Source of the DNA: an uncultured Roseburia sp.
Lineage (GTDB): Bacteria > Bacillota > Clostridia > Lachnospirales > Lachnospiraceae
Assembly: GCA_947642555.1 (NCBI GenBank)
Contig: CANRSX010000007.1
Coordinates: 1-64,000 of the forward strand
Length of the DNA: 64,000 nt
Direction: 5' to 3'
In this document: piece by piece, positions 51,938-61,592 of the stretch
Position numbering within the stretch: the first letter of the stretch is position 1
Layout of the letters: every line of letters begins with the position of its first letter
Made by a program: the position numbers and the translations under genes
The notes under the pieces: generated by a model
Seen by the model: the letters and a program-made list of their open reading frames with translations, nothing else
Database searches by the model: none
What the model was told of the DNA's origin: nothing

Positions 51938-53824
51938 ATGATACTGGAGCGGATAGAGAAGGAAAACGATATCAAAAAGCTGGAGGAGGAAGAACTGAAA
52001 ATTCTCGCCTCCGAGATCCGTGAGTTTCTGATCGAAAAAATATCGGTGACAGGCGGGCATCTGGCGTCCAACCTCGGTGTGGTGGAGCTGACGATGGCGC
52101 TCCATCTTTTCCTGGATCTGCCGAAGGACAAGCTGATCTGGGACGTGGGGCACCAGTCCTACACGCACAAGATTTTAACCGGGCGCAGGGAAGGGTTTGA
52201 CGGGCTGCGCCGGTATGGCGGGATGAGCGGGTTTCCGAAGAGAAATGAGAGCGCCTGCGACTGTTTTGACACGGGACACAGCTCCACCTCGATCTCGGCG
52301 GGGCTCGGTTATGCGCATGCGCGCCAGCTGACCGGCGGGGATTACCGGGTGGTCTCTGTGATCGGGGACGGCGCGCTGACCGGCGGCATGGCCTATGAGG
52401 CGTTAAATAACGCCGCGCAGCTGGATTCCAATTTTATCATCGTCTTAAATGACAACAATATGTCCATCTCGGAAAATGTGGGCGGGATGTCCGCGTATCT
52501 CGCGGGATTCCGGACGGCCGACGCGTATCTTGACTTAAAGCTCGGCGTGATCAGTTCCCTCCAGAAAATTCCGGTATACGGGGATAAGATGGTGGCGAAG
52601 ATCCGCCGGACCAAAAGCAGCATCAAGCAGCTTCTGATCCCGGGGATGCTCTTTGAGGAGATGGGGATCATCTATCTGGGGCCGGTGGACGGCGGGGATA
52701 TCAAAGGGATGACAAAGCTGTTTTCGGAGGCGGCGAATATTGACGGCCCGGTGCTGGTGCACGTGATTACCAGGAAGGGAGCCGGGTATCCGCCGGCGGA
52801 GCGTCATCCCGCGCGGTTTCACGGGACGGAGCCCTTTGACATTGAGACCGGGATCCCGAAGCACCCGCGGACAAAGGCGAACTACACGGATATTTTTTCC
52901 ACTGTCATGCGCAAGCTCGGCGACCGCGACGAGAAGGTGGTGGCGATCACCGCTGCGATGACAGACGGGACTGGCTTAAAGCGTTTCCACAATATGTTCC
53001 CGGACCGTTTCTTTGACATCGGGATTGCGGAGGGACACGCGGTGACGTTTGCGGCGGGACTGGCCGCGGCCGGGTTAAAGCCCGTGTTTGCCGTGTACTC
53101 CTCTTTTTTACAGAGGGCTTATGATCAGATTCTGCACGACGTCTGTCTTCAGAAGCTGCCGGTCGTCTTTGCGGTGGACCGCGCCGGGCTGGTGGGAAGC
53201 GACGGGGAGACGCATCAGGGGATTTTTGACATTTCCTATCTGTCCTCCATCCCGAATATGACGATTCTCGCGCCGAAGAACAAGTGGGAGCTGTCGGACA
53301 TGATCAAGTACGCGGTGAATCTGGGCGCGCCCGTGGCGGTCCGGTACCCAAGGGGCGAGGCGTACGACGGGCTGAAGGAATACCGCGAACCCATTGTATA
53401 CGGTCAGAGCGAATGGATATATAAAGAGTCCCGGATCGCGCTGTTTGCGCTTGGCTCCATGGTAAAGACGGCCCAGATCGTCCGGGCGCGTTTAAAGGAA
53501 GAGGGATACGAATGCAGCCTGATCAACGCGCGTTTTGCGAAGCCGCTCGATGAGGAGACGCTGCTTTCTCTGGCAAAGGATCACCGGCTGATCGTCACGC
53601 TGGAGGAGAATGTGATTACCGGAGGTATGGGCGAGCATGTCATCCGGTTTTATCAGGACAGGCGCATCACGCTTCCGGTGCTTGCCGTGGCGATTCCGGA
53701 CGAATATGTGGAGCACGGCAATGTCTCGATCCTGTACCGCGAGGTGGGGATCGACGCGGATACGGTGACGGAGCGCGTGAAACAGGCATGGGAGCAGTCG
53801 GCGGGAAGTGCGTCTGAACAGTGA
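51938..53824 (+). CDS. dxs: 1-deoxy-D-xylulose-5-phosphate synthase
   Basis: The 628-residue thiamine-diphosphate enzyme has HQSYTHKILTGR, the ThDP motif GDGALTGGMAYEALNNA with NDNNMSIS (about residues 145-170), and the transketolase halves with DIGIAEGHAVTFAAGLA and DRAGLVGSDGETHQGIFD. It makes DXP from pyruvate and glyceraldehyde-3-phosphate, the first step of the MEP pathway that feeds ispA. No signal is seen for a riboswitch. Confidence 0.95.
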   Translation: MILERIEKENDIKKLEEEELKILASEIREFLIEKISVTGGHLASNLGVVELTMALHLFLDLPKDKLIWDVGHQSYTHKILTGRREGFDGLRRYGGMSGFPKRNESACDCFDTGHSSTSISAGLGYAHARQLTGGDYRVVSVIGDGALTGGMAYEALNNAAQLDSNFIIVLNDNNMSISENVGGMSAYLAGFRTADAYLDLKLGVISSLQKIPVYGDKMVAKIRRTKSSIKQLLIPGMLFEEMGIIYLGPVDGGDIKGMTKLFSEAANIDGPVLVHVITRKGAGYPPAERHPARFHGTEPFDIETGIPKHPRTKANYTDIFSTVMRKLGDRDEKVVAITAAMTDGTGLKRFHNMFPDRFFDIGIAEGHAVTFAAGLAAAGLKPVFAVYSSFLQRAYDQILHDVCLQKLPVVFAVDRAGLVGSDGETHQGIFDISYLSSIPNMTILAPKNKWELSDMIKYAVNLGAPVAVRYPRGEAYDGLKEYREPIVYGQSEWIYKESRIALFALGSMVKTAQIVRARLKEEGYECSLINARFAKPLDEETLLSLAKDHRLIVTLEENVITGGMGEHVIRFYQDRRITLPVLAVAIPDEYVEHGNVSILYREVGIDADTVTERVKQAWEQSAGSASEQ

Positions 53825-53837
53825 AAAGGAGACGAAG

Positions 53838-54638
53838 TTGAAAGAAAGGCTGGATATGCTGCTGGTGCAGCGGGGACTCGCGCCCTCGAGGGAGAAGGCA
53901 AAGGCCATGATCATGGAGGGGCTTGTCTATGTAGGGGAGCAGCGGGAGGATAAGGCGGGCTCCATGTTTGAACCGGACGCCGCGATTGAGGTGCGGGGCA
54001 GCGTGCTGAAGTATGTCAGCCGCGGCGGCTTAAAGCTGGAAAAGGCGATAAAGTGCTTCGGGATTTCGCTGGAGGATAAGGTCTGCATGGATATCGGCGC
54101 CTCGACCGGGGGATTCACGGACTGTATGCTGCAGAACGGGGCGAAAAAAGTCTATGCGGTGGACGTCGGGTACGGACAGTTTGCCTGGAAGCTGCGTCAG
54201 GATCCGCGCGTGGTCTGCATGGAAAAGACGAATATCCGCTATGTCACGCCGGATCAGATCGGCGAGCCGCTGGATTTCGCGTCCGTGGACGTGTCATTTA
54301 TCTCGCTGACGAAGGTCTTGGAGCCGGCAAAGGCGCTGTTAAAAGAGGACGCCGCGATGGTCTGCCTGATCAAGCCGCAGTTTGAGGCGGGGAGAGAAAA
54401 GGTCGGGAAAAAGGGCGTGGTCAGGGATCCCGCGGTACACGCTGAGGTGATGGAGCGGGTGACCGGTTTTGCGAAGGAGCTCGGCTTTGCGGTGCTGGCG
54501 CTGGATTACTCGCCGGTGAAGGGGCCGGAGGGGAATATCGAATATCTCGTTTATCTTGGAACCGGATCGTATGGCAGAGGAGAGGAGCCGGCAAAGATTC
54601 ATGCCGTGGCAGAGGCCGCGCATGAAGCGCTGGGTTGA
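53838..54638 (+). CDS. tlyA: TlyA family RNA 2'-O-methyltransferase/hemolysin-like protein
   Basis: The 266-residue protein pairs an N-terminal S4 domain (ERLDMLLVQRGLAPSREKAK) with a methyltransferase domain (CMDIGASTGGFTDCMLQNGAKKVYAVDVGYGQ, as motif I). In mycobacteria TlyA methylates 16S and 23S rRNA. TTG 53838 is the likely start, 6 nt after AAAAGGAG; the earlier GTG at 53808 lies before that site and inside dxs. Confidence 0.88.
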   Translation: MKERLDMLLVQRGLAPSREKAKAMIMEGLVYVGEQREDKAGSMFEPDAAIEVRGSVLKYVSRGGLKLEKAIKCFGISLEDKVCMDIGASTGGFTDCMLQNGAKKVYAVDVGYGQFAWKLRQDPRVVCMEKTNIRYVTPDQIGEPLDFASVDVSFISLTKVLEPAKALLKEDAAMVCLIKPQFEAGREKVGKKGVVRDPAVHAEVMERVTGFAKELGFAVLALDYSPVKGPEGNIEYLVYLGTGSYGRGEEPAKIHAVAEAAHEALG

Positions 54639-54642
54639 GCCG

Positions 54643-55545
54643 ATGAGACATTTTCTGATTATTACAAATACATATAAAGATACGGATCACGCGCTGACCA
54701 GAAAGATAAGTGACTACATTCGAAGAAAAGGCGGCACGGACAGCTGTTTTTACAGCACCGGTGAGACCCTGGCCGCAGCGGCGCCGATGCCGGCAGAGAT
54801 TCCGGGGGATACCGACGGGATCCTTGTGCTGGGCGGGGACGGAACCCTGATCCGCGCGGCGTCGCGGCTGGTGGAGACGCAGCTCCCGCTGATCGGGGTG
54901 AACCTCGGCACGCTGGGCTATCTGTGCGAGCTCGAGGAGCAGAATGTGTTTGCGGCGATCGACCGGCTGATGGCGGAGGACTATATCACGGAACAGCGCA
55001 TGATGCTCGAGGGGCGCTGCGTCCGGGCAGAAGGAGCGGCTGCTGCGGCAGCACAGGAGGCCGGAAGTGCGGAAGCTGTCGCGGGAGCGGGCACGGCCTT
55101 AAACGACGTTGTGATCCACCGGACGGGGTCGCTGTCTGTGATAAGCCTGGAGGTGTATGTCAACGGGGAATACTTAAACACCTTCCGCGCGGATGGGATG
55201 ATCGTCGCGACGCCGACCGGGTCGACCGGTTATAACATGTCGGCCGGAGGGCCGATCGTGGATCCGAAGGCCGGGATGATCCTGATCACGCCGATCAATG
55301 CCCACAATATGAACTCGCGCAGCATCGTGGTCGGCGCGGAGGATACGGTGGTGGTGGAGATCGCGAAGCGCCGCTTCCAGAAGGATGAGCTTGTGGAGGT
55401 CAGCTATGACGGGGACAGCGCGGGTCAGCTTTTTGTGGGAGACCGGCTCATTGTGCGCAGGGCAAAGGAGACGGTGCGGATCTGCAAGCTCAGCAAAAAA
55501 AGCTTTCTTGAGCTCCTGAGCAGAAAAATGCAGGTATATTCCTGA
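54643..55545 (+). CDS. nadK: NAD(+) kinase
   Basis: The 300-residue protein has the NAD kinase GGDGTLIRAAS (about residues 64-74), NLGTLGYLCE, and the NDVVIHR (NE/D) motif, then TPTGSTGYNMSAGGPIVDP. It makes NADP. A 20-residue Ala/Gly/Glu-rich insertion (about residues 131-150) lies just before ALNDVV, where relatives have a short turn. ATG 54643 has no strong ribosome site and is coupled to the tlyA stop at 54638. Confidence 0.92.
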   Translation: MRHFLIITNTYKDTDHALTRKISDYIRRKGGTDSCFYSTGETLAAAAPMPAEIPGDTDGILVLGGDGTLIRAASRLVETQLPLIGVNLGTLGYLCELEEQNVFAAIDRLMAEDYITEQRMMLEGRCVRAEGAAAAAAQEAGSAEAVAGAGTALNDVVIHRTGSLSVISLEVYVNGEYLNTFRADGMIVATPTGSTGYNMSAGGPIVDPKAGMILITPINAHNMNSRSIVVGAEDTVVVEIAKRRFQKDELVEVSYDGDSAGQLFVGDRLIVRRAKETVRICKLSKKSFLELLSRKMQVYS

Positions 55546-55566
55546 AAGAAAAGAGAACAGAGCAGA

Positions 55567-56019
55567 ATGAAAACAAAACGACAGGCAAAGATACTCGAAC
55601 TGATTCGCAAAAATGATATTGAGACGCAGGAGGAGCTCTCCGATTATCTGGAGCGTGAGGGTTATCAGGTGACCCAGGCGACGGTATCGCGCGATATCCG
55701 CGAGCTGAAGCTGACCAAGGTGGCGATGAGCAGCGGCAGACAGAAATACGCCGCGTGGGAGACCGCCGGGGAGGAGCTCTCCGAAAAATATATCCGTGTG
55801 TTAAAAGACGGTTTCGTGTCGATGGACATGGCGCAGAATATCCTTGTGATCCGGACGGTTTCCGGGATGGCGATGGCCGTGGCGGCGGCGTTAGACACGT
55901 TTCATTTAAAGGAGATTGTGGGCAGCATCGCGGGGGACGACACGATCATGTGCGCGGTCCGCAGCACGGAGGATACGGTGGCGGTGATGGAACGCCTGAA
56001 AAAACTGATTACAGAATAA
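55567..56019 (+). CDS. argR: Arginine repressor
   Basis: The 150-residue protein has the N-terminal winged HTH (KRQAKILELIRKNDIETQEE, then VTQATVSRDIRELKLTK) and the C-terminal arginine-binding and trimerisation domain with EIVGSIAGDDTIMCAVRS. It represses arginine synthesis when arginine is bound. It is placed between nadK and recN, as in other Clostridia. AAGAGAACAGAGCAG precedes the ATG. Confidence 0.94.
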   Translation: MKTKRQAKILELIRKNDIETQEELSDYLEREGYQVTQATVSRDIRELKLTKVAMSSGRQKYAAWETAGEELSEKYIRVLKDGFVSMDMAQNILVIRTVSGMAMAVAAALDTFHLKEIVGSIAGDDTIMCAVRSTEDTVAVMERLKKLITE

Positions 56020-56033
56020 ATAAAAGGAGAGCT

Positions 56034-57728
56034 ATGTTACAGAGTCTGCATGTAAAAAATCTGGCGCTGATCGACGAGGCTGAGGTGGATTTTTCGAATG
56101 GATTAAACATCCTCTCCGGCGAGACCGGGGCGGGAAAATCGATTATCATCGGATCGATCAGTCTGGCGCTGGGCGGAAAAGTGCAAAAGGAGATGCTTCG
56201 GGAAGCTTCCGACGGGGAAGAAACTGAACCTGCATTTGTAGAACTGGTGTTTACCGTGGAGGACGAGAGAGCGCGCGCGAAATTAGAGCAGCTTGGGATT
56301 GAGCCGGAGGACGACGAGGTGATCTTAAGCCGCCGGATCGCCGGGGGACGCGGCACGGCGAAGGTGAACGCGCAGAGTATGCCGGCGTCCAGGGTAAAAG
56401 AGATCGCGGAGGTTCTGATCGATATTCACGGGCAGCATGAGCACCAGTCGCTCCTGTCGAAGAAGAAGCATCTGGAAATATTAGACGACTATGCCGGGGA
56501 GCAGCTTGCGCCGAAGAAAAAGGAGCTGGCGGAGACCTACCGCGGCTATAAAAAGCTTATGGAAGAGCTTGCGGATGCGGATACCGATCCGGGAGAGCGC
56601 ACGCGCGAGATCTCGTTTTTGCAGTACGAGATTGACGAGCTGGAGAACGCCGCGCTTCGTGAGGGCGAGGACGAGGAGCTGGAGGCGGACTTTCGGAGGT
56701 TCAGCAACGGCAGACGGATCCTTGAGGCGGTGAGCAGCGCGTACAACAGCACCGGCGGCGATATGGGAAGCGCCACGGAGCTGATTGGGGGCGCGCTGCG
56801 CGAGATCTCCTCCGTCTCCTCCTACGACGGCGCGTTAGAACAGTTCGAGCAGGAGCTTCTGGAGATCGATAACCTGTTAAACGATTTTAACCGGGAGCTG
56901 GCCGGATATGTCGACGAGACGGAGTTTGACGACGAGACGTTCTACGAGGTGGAGAAACGCCTCGACGAGGTAAACCGCTTAAAGGCCAAATACGGCAGCA
57001 CGATCCCGGCCATTCTCGCGTCGCTTGCAGAAAAACAAAAGCGGGTCGCGCAGCTTCTGGATTACGACCAGTACCTGGAGGGATTAAAAGAACAGATCAA
57101 AAAAGAGGAGACGAAGTTAAACCGGGTTTCGCTCGCCGTATCAAAGATCCGAAAAGAGGCGGCGGTGAAGCTCACGGAGGCGGTGACGGAGGCGCTTAAG
57201 GATCTGAATTTCCTGGACGTGCAGTTTCAGATGCAGTTCGGGCGGCTTTCGGACTATACCGCAAACGGGTTCGACAACGCGGAATTTTTAATTTCCACCA
57301 ACCCGGGCGAACCGTTAAAGCCGCTGGGAAAGGTGGCGTCCGGCGGCGAACTCTCGCGGATCATGCTGGCGGTCAAGACGGTGCTTGCGGATGAGGACGA
57401 GGTCGAGACGCTGATTTTTGACGAGATCGACAGCGGGATCAGCGGGCGCACGGCGCAGATGGTCTCCGAAAAGATGAATATCCTCGGGCGGAACCATCAG
57501 ATCATCTGCATCACGCATCTGCCGCAGATCGCGGCGATGGCGGACGCGCATTACCTGATTGAAAAATCCGTCCAGAACCAGTCAACGGTATCCACCATAC
57601 GCAGATTAAAGGAAAAGGAGAGCGTTGACGAGCTCTCGCGGATGCTCGGCGGCGTCGAGATCACGGAGACCGTAAAAAAGAGCGCCAGGGAGATGAAATC
57701 GCTCGCAAAAAAGAAAAAGAATGTTTGA
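56034..57728 (+). CDS. recN: DNA repair protein RecN
   Basis: The 564-residue SMC-like protein starts MLQSLHVKNLALIDEAEVDF and has Walker A SGETGAGKSIIIGSI (about residues 27-41), long coiled coils, and Walker B with TLIFDEIDSGISGRTAQ followed by the signature ASGGELSRIMLAVK in the C-terminal ATPase half. It gathers broken DNA ends in recombination. AAAAGGAGAG precedes ATG 56034; the earlier in-frame start lies inside argR. Confidence 0.95.
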   Translation: MLQSLHVKNLALIDEAEVDFSNGLNILSGETGAGKSIIIGSISLALGGKVQKEMLREASDGEETEPAFVELVFTVEDERARAKLEQLGIEPEDDEVILSRRIAGGRGTAKVNAQSMPASRVKEIAEVLIDIHGQHEHQSLLSKKKHLEILDDYAGEQLAPKKKELAETYRGYKKLMEELADADTDPGERTREISFLQYEIDELENAALREGEDEELEADFRRFSNGRRILEAVSSAYNSTGGDMGSATELIGGALREISSVSSYDGALEQFEQELLEIDNLLNDFNRELAGYVDETEFDDETFYEVEKRLDEVNRLKAKYGSTIPAILASLAEKQKRVAQLLDYDQYLEGLKEQIKKEETKLNRVSLAVSKIRKEAAVKLTEAVTEALKDLNFLDVQFQMQFGRLSDYTANGFDNAEFLISTNPGEPLKPLGKVASGGELSRIMLAVKTVLADEDEVETLIFDEIDSGISGRTAQMVSEKMNILGRNHQIICITHLPQIAAMADAHYLIEKSVQNQSTVSTIRRLKEKESVDELSRMLGGVEITETVKKSAREMKSLAKKKKNV

Positions 57729-57750
57729 AATGTGAAAAAATTCACATACT

Positions 57751-57782
57751 AAGGAAGGTGCCGGAAGGTATCTTCCTTTTTT
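57751..57782 (+). terminator. recN terminator
   Basis: AAGGAAG (57751-57757) pairs with CTTCCTT (57772-57778) and runs into TTTT. A smaller TGTGAA/TTCACA hairpin lies just before it at 57731-57746. Confidence 0.82.
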
Positions 57783-57786
57783 AGTG

Positions 57787-57816
57787 AAAAGTTCAGCTAT
57801 GGTTCGCGGGCTGAAC
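57787..57816 (+). repeat. Dispersed GTTCAG...CTGAAC hairpin element, copy 3
   Basis: It reads AAAAGTTCAG, CTATGGTTCGCG, GGCTGAAC, with GTTCAGC and GCTGAAC pairing. It lies between the recN terminator and the spoIVB start, 34 bp before ATG 57850. Confidence 0.6.
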
Positions 57817-57849
57817 GAAATTTTTATTCATATCAGACGGAGAACGCGC

Positions 57850-59070
57850 ATGAAAAATAGATGTTATCACTGGATACGAAAGATAACCGGGCTGGGATTT
57901 TTCCTCGTGGCGGTGTTTGCCGCCAAAACCTTTTACCAGTCGATCCCGGACGAGATGTACGTGACTTACGGCGATGAGATCCGCTACGACTTTCATGTGC
58001 CGGTCAGCGTGGTGTTAAAGGATGAGAGCACGGAAGTATTTGAAAACATGGCGAAACCGGTGACAGAGACGGGACAGGCGTCCTATACGGTCTCCTGCCG
58101 CCTGTTCGGAATCTTTCCGGTCAAGGACGTGGAAGTGATGTTAGTCGACCGCAGGACGGTCATGGCGAGCGGCATGCCGATCGGGATCTATGTGAAGACG
58201 GACGGGATCCTGGTACTCGGAACCACGGCCATTGAGGATGCAAACGGACGGGAGCGCCATCCCGCCCAGAACCTGGTAAAAAGCGGGGACTATATCGTGA
58301 GTGTAAACGGTGAACCGGTTTACGAGAAGGAGGAGCTGATCGAGAAGATCGACGCCTACGGGGAGGATCGGGAAATCATAGGGCTGAGGCGAAACGGCGA
58401 ATATATCGAGGTGTCCTTAACGCCGGTGTCCGGGGCGGAGGGCCGTCATCTGCTCGGCATCTGGGTCAGGGACGATCTCGCCGGGGTAGGCACGCTCACC
58501 TACTGTCAGGATGACGGAGGCTTTGGCGCGCTTGGCCACGCGGTCAGCGATGGGGACACGGGAACGCAGATGACGATGTCAGAGGGCTGGGTCTATCTTG
58601 CGGACATCATCGGCATCAAAAAAGGCGAGAAGGGGAAACCCGGGGAGATCTCCGGCATGATCGATTACAGCAGCGACTGCTGCCTCGGGACGATCACCGA
58701 GAACACGCAGCTCGGGATCCGCGGAGAGATCACCAATCAGGCAAAGACGGCGGGAGAGAGCTATGAGGTCTGCTACAAGCAGGACATCCGCCTGGGAACG
58801 GCATATATCATCTCACAGGTGTCCGGGGAGCGGGAGCTCTACGAGATCAGCATCGAGAGCCTGGATTACAGCGGCGAGGTGGAGAATAAGGGGATCTTAT
58901 TCCGCGTGACGGACCCGAAGCTGCTCGAGCTGACAGGGGGGATCGTGCAGGGCATGAGCGGCAGCCCCATCATCCAGGACGGGAAGATCATCGGGGCGGT
59001 GACGCATGTCTTCGTGTCGGACGCGTCGATGGGGTACGGGATTTTTATTGAGAAGATGCTGGGGCAGTGA
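57850..59070 (+). CDS. spoIVB: SpoIVB serine peptidase
   Basis: The 406-residue protein has an N-terminal membrane signal (ITGLGFFLVAVFAAKTFY), a PDZ domain (NLVKSGDYIVSVNGEPVYEKEE), and the S55 peptidase domain with GFGALGHAVSD (His) and GGIVQGMSGSPIIQDGKIIG (Ser). It is secreted into the intermembrane space of the forespore and activates pro-sigma-K processing in Bacillus. ACGGAGAA (57837-57844) supports ATG 57850. Neighbour spo0A follows in the usual order. Confidence 0.95.
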   Translation: MKNRCYHWIRKITGLGFFLVAVFAAKTFYQSIPDEMYVTYGDEIRYDFHVPVSVVLKDESTEVFENMAKPVTETGQASYTVSCRLFGIFPVKDVEVMLVDRRTVMASGMPIGIYVKTDGILVLGTTAIEDANGRERHPAQNLVKSGDYIVSVNGEPVYEKEELIEKIDAYGEDREIIGLRRNGEYIEVSLTPVSGAEGRHLLGIWVRDDLAGVGTLTYCQDDGGFGALGHAVSDGDTGTQMTMSEGWVYLADIIGIKKGEKGKPGEISGMIDYSSDCCLGTITENTQLGIRGEITNQAKTAGESYEVCYKQDIRLGTAYIISQVSGERELYEISIESLDYSGEVENKGILFRVTDPKLLELTGGIVQGMSGSPIIQDGKIIGAVTHVFVSDASMGYGIFIEKMLGQ

Positions 59071-59172
59071 GAAAAACAAAATATAACTGATAACGTATAG
59101 CTTTTTCTGAAAAAAGTGCTACAATAGTAGTAAATAAAGGGCCGCCGACATATTTCCTTCTTGCCGACGCAC

Positions 59173-59181
59173 TTCGACAAA
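59173..59181 (-). promoter_or_regulatory. Spo0A box upstream of spo0A
   Basis: The minus strand reads TTTGTCGAA, the exact 0A box. It lies 60 bp before the spo0A start. A TACAAT (59120-59125) that could be a -10 lies upstream of it, so phosphorylated Spo0A could act on its own gene. Confidence 0.68.
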
Positions 59182-59240
59182 ATATCGTGTGACAGAATAA
59201 GTATCATCAGGAAATAACAGAATTGTCAGGGAGGGCCAGA

Positions 59241-60038
59241 ATGGATAAGCTGAACGTAGCGATTGCAGACGATAATGAGAAAATGCTGCGGTTACTGGGA
59301 CAAATTATCGAAAGCGATGATGAACTCAACGTAGTTGGAACGGCGAAAGATGGCGAAGAGGCGTATAATGTGATAAAGACAAAAGAGCCGGATGTGGTGC
59401 TGCTCGATATTATTATGCCGAAGCTTGACGGACTGGACGTACTGGACCGCGTGCGCAACGACAAGAGTATCAAAAAACACCCGACTTTTATCATGATCAG
59501 CGCGATCGGACAGGAGAGGATTACAGAAGACGCCTTCAACCGCGGCGCGGATTACTATATTATGAAGCCGTTTGACAACGATATGGTTCTAAACCGGATC
59601 AAGCATGTAAAGGGCAGCGCGCAGGGCAGGAATACCGAGCTGCGCAAGGTAAACGCCTATGAGAAGGCCGAGGAATTCGGCGAGCGCAACCTCGAGGCGG
59701 ACGTGACGGAGATCATTCACGAGATCGGCGTACCGGCGCATATCAAGGGCTATCAGTATCTGCGCGATGCGATCATCATGTCCGTCGGGGATATGGACAT
59801 GCTCAATTCCATCACAAAGATCCTCTACCCGACGATTGCGAAGAAATATCAGACGACCTCGAGCCGCGTGGAGCGCGCGATCCGGCATGCGATCGAGGTG
59901 GCGTGGAGCCGGGGAAAGATGGACACGATCGACGAGATGTTCGGCTACACGATCCACAACGGAAAGGGCAAACCGACCAACTCGGAGTTTATTGCGCTCA
60001 TCACGGACCGGATTCGTCTGAAATATAAAATGTATTGA
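59241..60038 (+). CDS. spo0A: Sporulation master regulator Spo0A
   Basis: The 265-residue protein has a receiver domain with acidic IADDNE (Asp 10-11), the phosphoacceptor Asp 56 in [13 protein letters not shown] and the conserved Lys in [10 protein letters not shown]. Its DNA-binding domain includes [20 protein letters not shown] and the recognition helix [16 protein letters not shown]. It starts sporulation when phosphorylated. ATG 59241 follows AGGGAGGG; ATG 59223 lacks a site. Position after spoIVB is conserved. Confidence 0.97.
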   Translation: MDKLNVAIADDNEKMLRLLGQIIESDDELNVVGTAKDGEEAYNVIKTKEPDVVLLDIIMPKLDGLDVLDRVRNDKSIKKHPTFIMISAIGQERITEDAFNRGADYYIMKPFDNDMVLNRIKHVKGSAQGRNTELRKVNAYEKAEEFGERNLEADVTEIIHEIGVPAHIKGYQYLRDAIIMSVGDMDMLNSITKILYPTIAKKYQTTSSRVERAIRHAIEVAWSRGKMDTIDEMFGYTIHNGKGKPTNSEFIALITDRIRLKYKMY

Positions 60039-60115
60039 CAGTTCATGCTTTTCAGACGGGCGAAAAAGAGTTATAATAAATCCAGGATTCAGAAGAGATC
60101 TTGGAGGGTTGTAGC

Positions 60116-61579
60116 ATGACAAAAATTTTATTTGCATCATCAGAAGCTGTGCCTTTTATCAAAACGGGCGGGCTTGCGGATGTCGCGGGATCATTGCCGA
60201 AGTATTTTGACCGGAAGCGTTATGACGTACGGGTGATTCTGCCGAAGTATATCTGCATGGACGCGCAGTTTAAGGCGCAGCTTCGGTTTTTGTGCCACTT
60301 TTACGTGAATCTCGGCTGGCGCAGGCAGTATGCCGGAATTTTTCAGGCGGAAGCGGACGGGATCACCTATTATTTTGTGGACAATGAATTTTATTTTGCG
60401 GGGGATAAGCCGTACAACCATATCCACGAGGATGTGGAGAAGTTCGCCTATTTTTCCAAAGCGGTGTTAGATGCGCTTCCGTATCTGGATTTCTGTCCGG
60501 ATATCATCCACTGCCATGACTGGCAGACCGGCCTGATCCCGGTCTATCTGCGGACGCTCTACGGCGGCGAGCGCTATTATGCGGGGATCCGCACCGTATA
60601 CTCGATTCACAACTTAAAATTCCAGGGAAGATTCACGCTGCCCGCGGTGGCGGACATCACAGGGCTTCCCCAGCAGATCTTTACAGCGGACAAGTTAGAG
60701 TCCTACGGGGAGGCAAACTACTTAAAGGGCGGCGTGGTCTACGCGGACGCCGTCACGACGGTGAGCCGGACCTACGCGATGGAGATCACGACCCCGGAGG
60801 GCGGGGAAGGGCTCGACGGGCTGATGCGGGCGCGCGGAGACGCGCTGTTCGGGATCCAGAACGGGCTGGATTACGCGGAGTATGACCCGGCGGCCGACGT
60901 TTATCTGGCGCACCATTTTGACCGCATGAATTTTGCGGCGGGCAAGGCTGCGAACAAGGCCGCGCTGCAGCGCGAGCTCGCGTTCCCCGCAGAGCCGGAT
61001 ACGTTTTTCCTCGGCATGGTGTCAAGGCTCACGGATCAGAAGGGATTTGATCTGGTGAATTATATCATGGAGGAGCTGCTGTCCACGGAGAAGATCCAGA
61101 TCGTCGTACTCGGCACGGGAGAAGAGCGGTATGAATCCTCGTTCCGCTATTTTGCGGGGAAATACCCGGAGAAGCTGCATGCGCACATCGGCTATGCGGA
61201 TGACCTTGCGCACCGGATTTACGGCTCCTGCGACGCGTTTTTAATGCCGTCGCTGTTTGAGCCGTGCGGCCTGTCGCAGCTGATGAGCCTTCGGTACGGC
61301 ACGGTTCCGATCGTGCGCGAGACCGGCGGGCTTAAGGATACCGTGGAACCGTACAACGAATATGAGAATACGGGCACCGGATTTTCCTTTGCGAACTATA
61401 ATGCGCATGAGATGCTTGCCACGCTGCGCTATGCGATGAAGGTCTACCGCACCGACCGGGCGGCATGGAATGCGCTCGCCCTGCGCGGCATGCAGCAGGA
61501 TTTCTCCTGGGAGAGCTCGGCGCGTGAGTATGAGAAGCTCTACACGATGATCACGGACCGCCCGAGCGGCTGCCGATGA
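60116..61579 (+). CDS. glgA: Glycogen synthase
   Basis: The 487-residue GT5 enzyme has the ADP-glucose motif in PFIKTGGLADVAGSLPK, the HCHDWQTGLIPVYL segment, and a C-terminal GT-B half with SLFEPCGLSQLMSLRYGT. It extends alpha-1,4-glucan from ADP-glucose. It follows spo0A and shares no promoter obviously; a TATAAT (60072-60077) lies before ATG 60116 with GGAGGG. malQ in the same window acts on the same polymer. Confidence 0.94.
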   Translation: MTKILFASSEAVPFIKTGGLADVAGSLPKYFDRKRYDVRVILPKYICMDAQFKAQLRFLCHFYVNLGWRRQYAGIFQAEADGITYYFVDNEFYFAGDKPYNHIHEDVEKFAYFSKAVLDALPYLDFCPDIIHCHDWQTGLIPVYLRTLYGGERYYAGIRTVYSIHNLKFQGRFTLPAVADITGLPQQIFTADKLESYGEANYLKGGVVYADAVTTVSRTYAMEITTPEGGEGLDGLMRARGDALFGIQNGLDYAEYDPAADVYLAHHFDRMNFAAGKAANKAALQRELAFPAEPDTFFLGMVSRLTDQKGFDLVNYIMEELLSTEKIQIVVLGTGEERYESSFRYFAGKYPEKLHAHIGYADDLAHRIYGSCDAFLMPSLFEPCGLSQLMSLRYGTVPIVRETGGLKDTVEPYNEYENTGTGFSFANYNAHEMLATLRYAMKVYRTDRAAWNALALRGMQQDFSWESSAREYEKLYTMITDRPSGCR

Positions 61580-61592
61580 CACTGCGGCTCTG

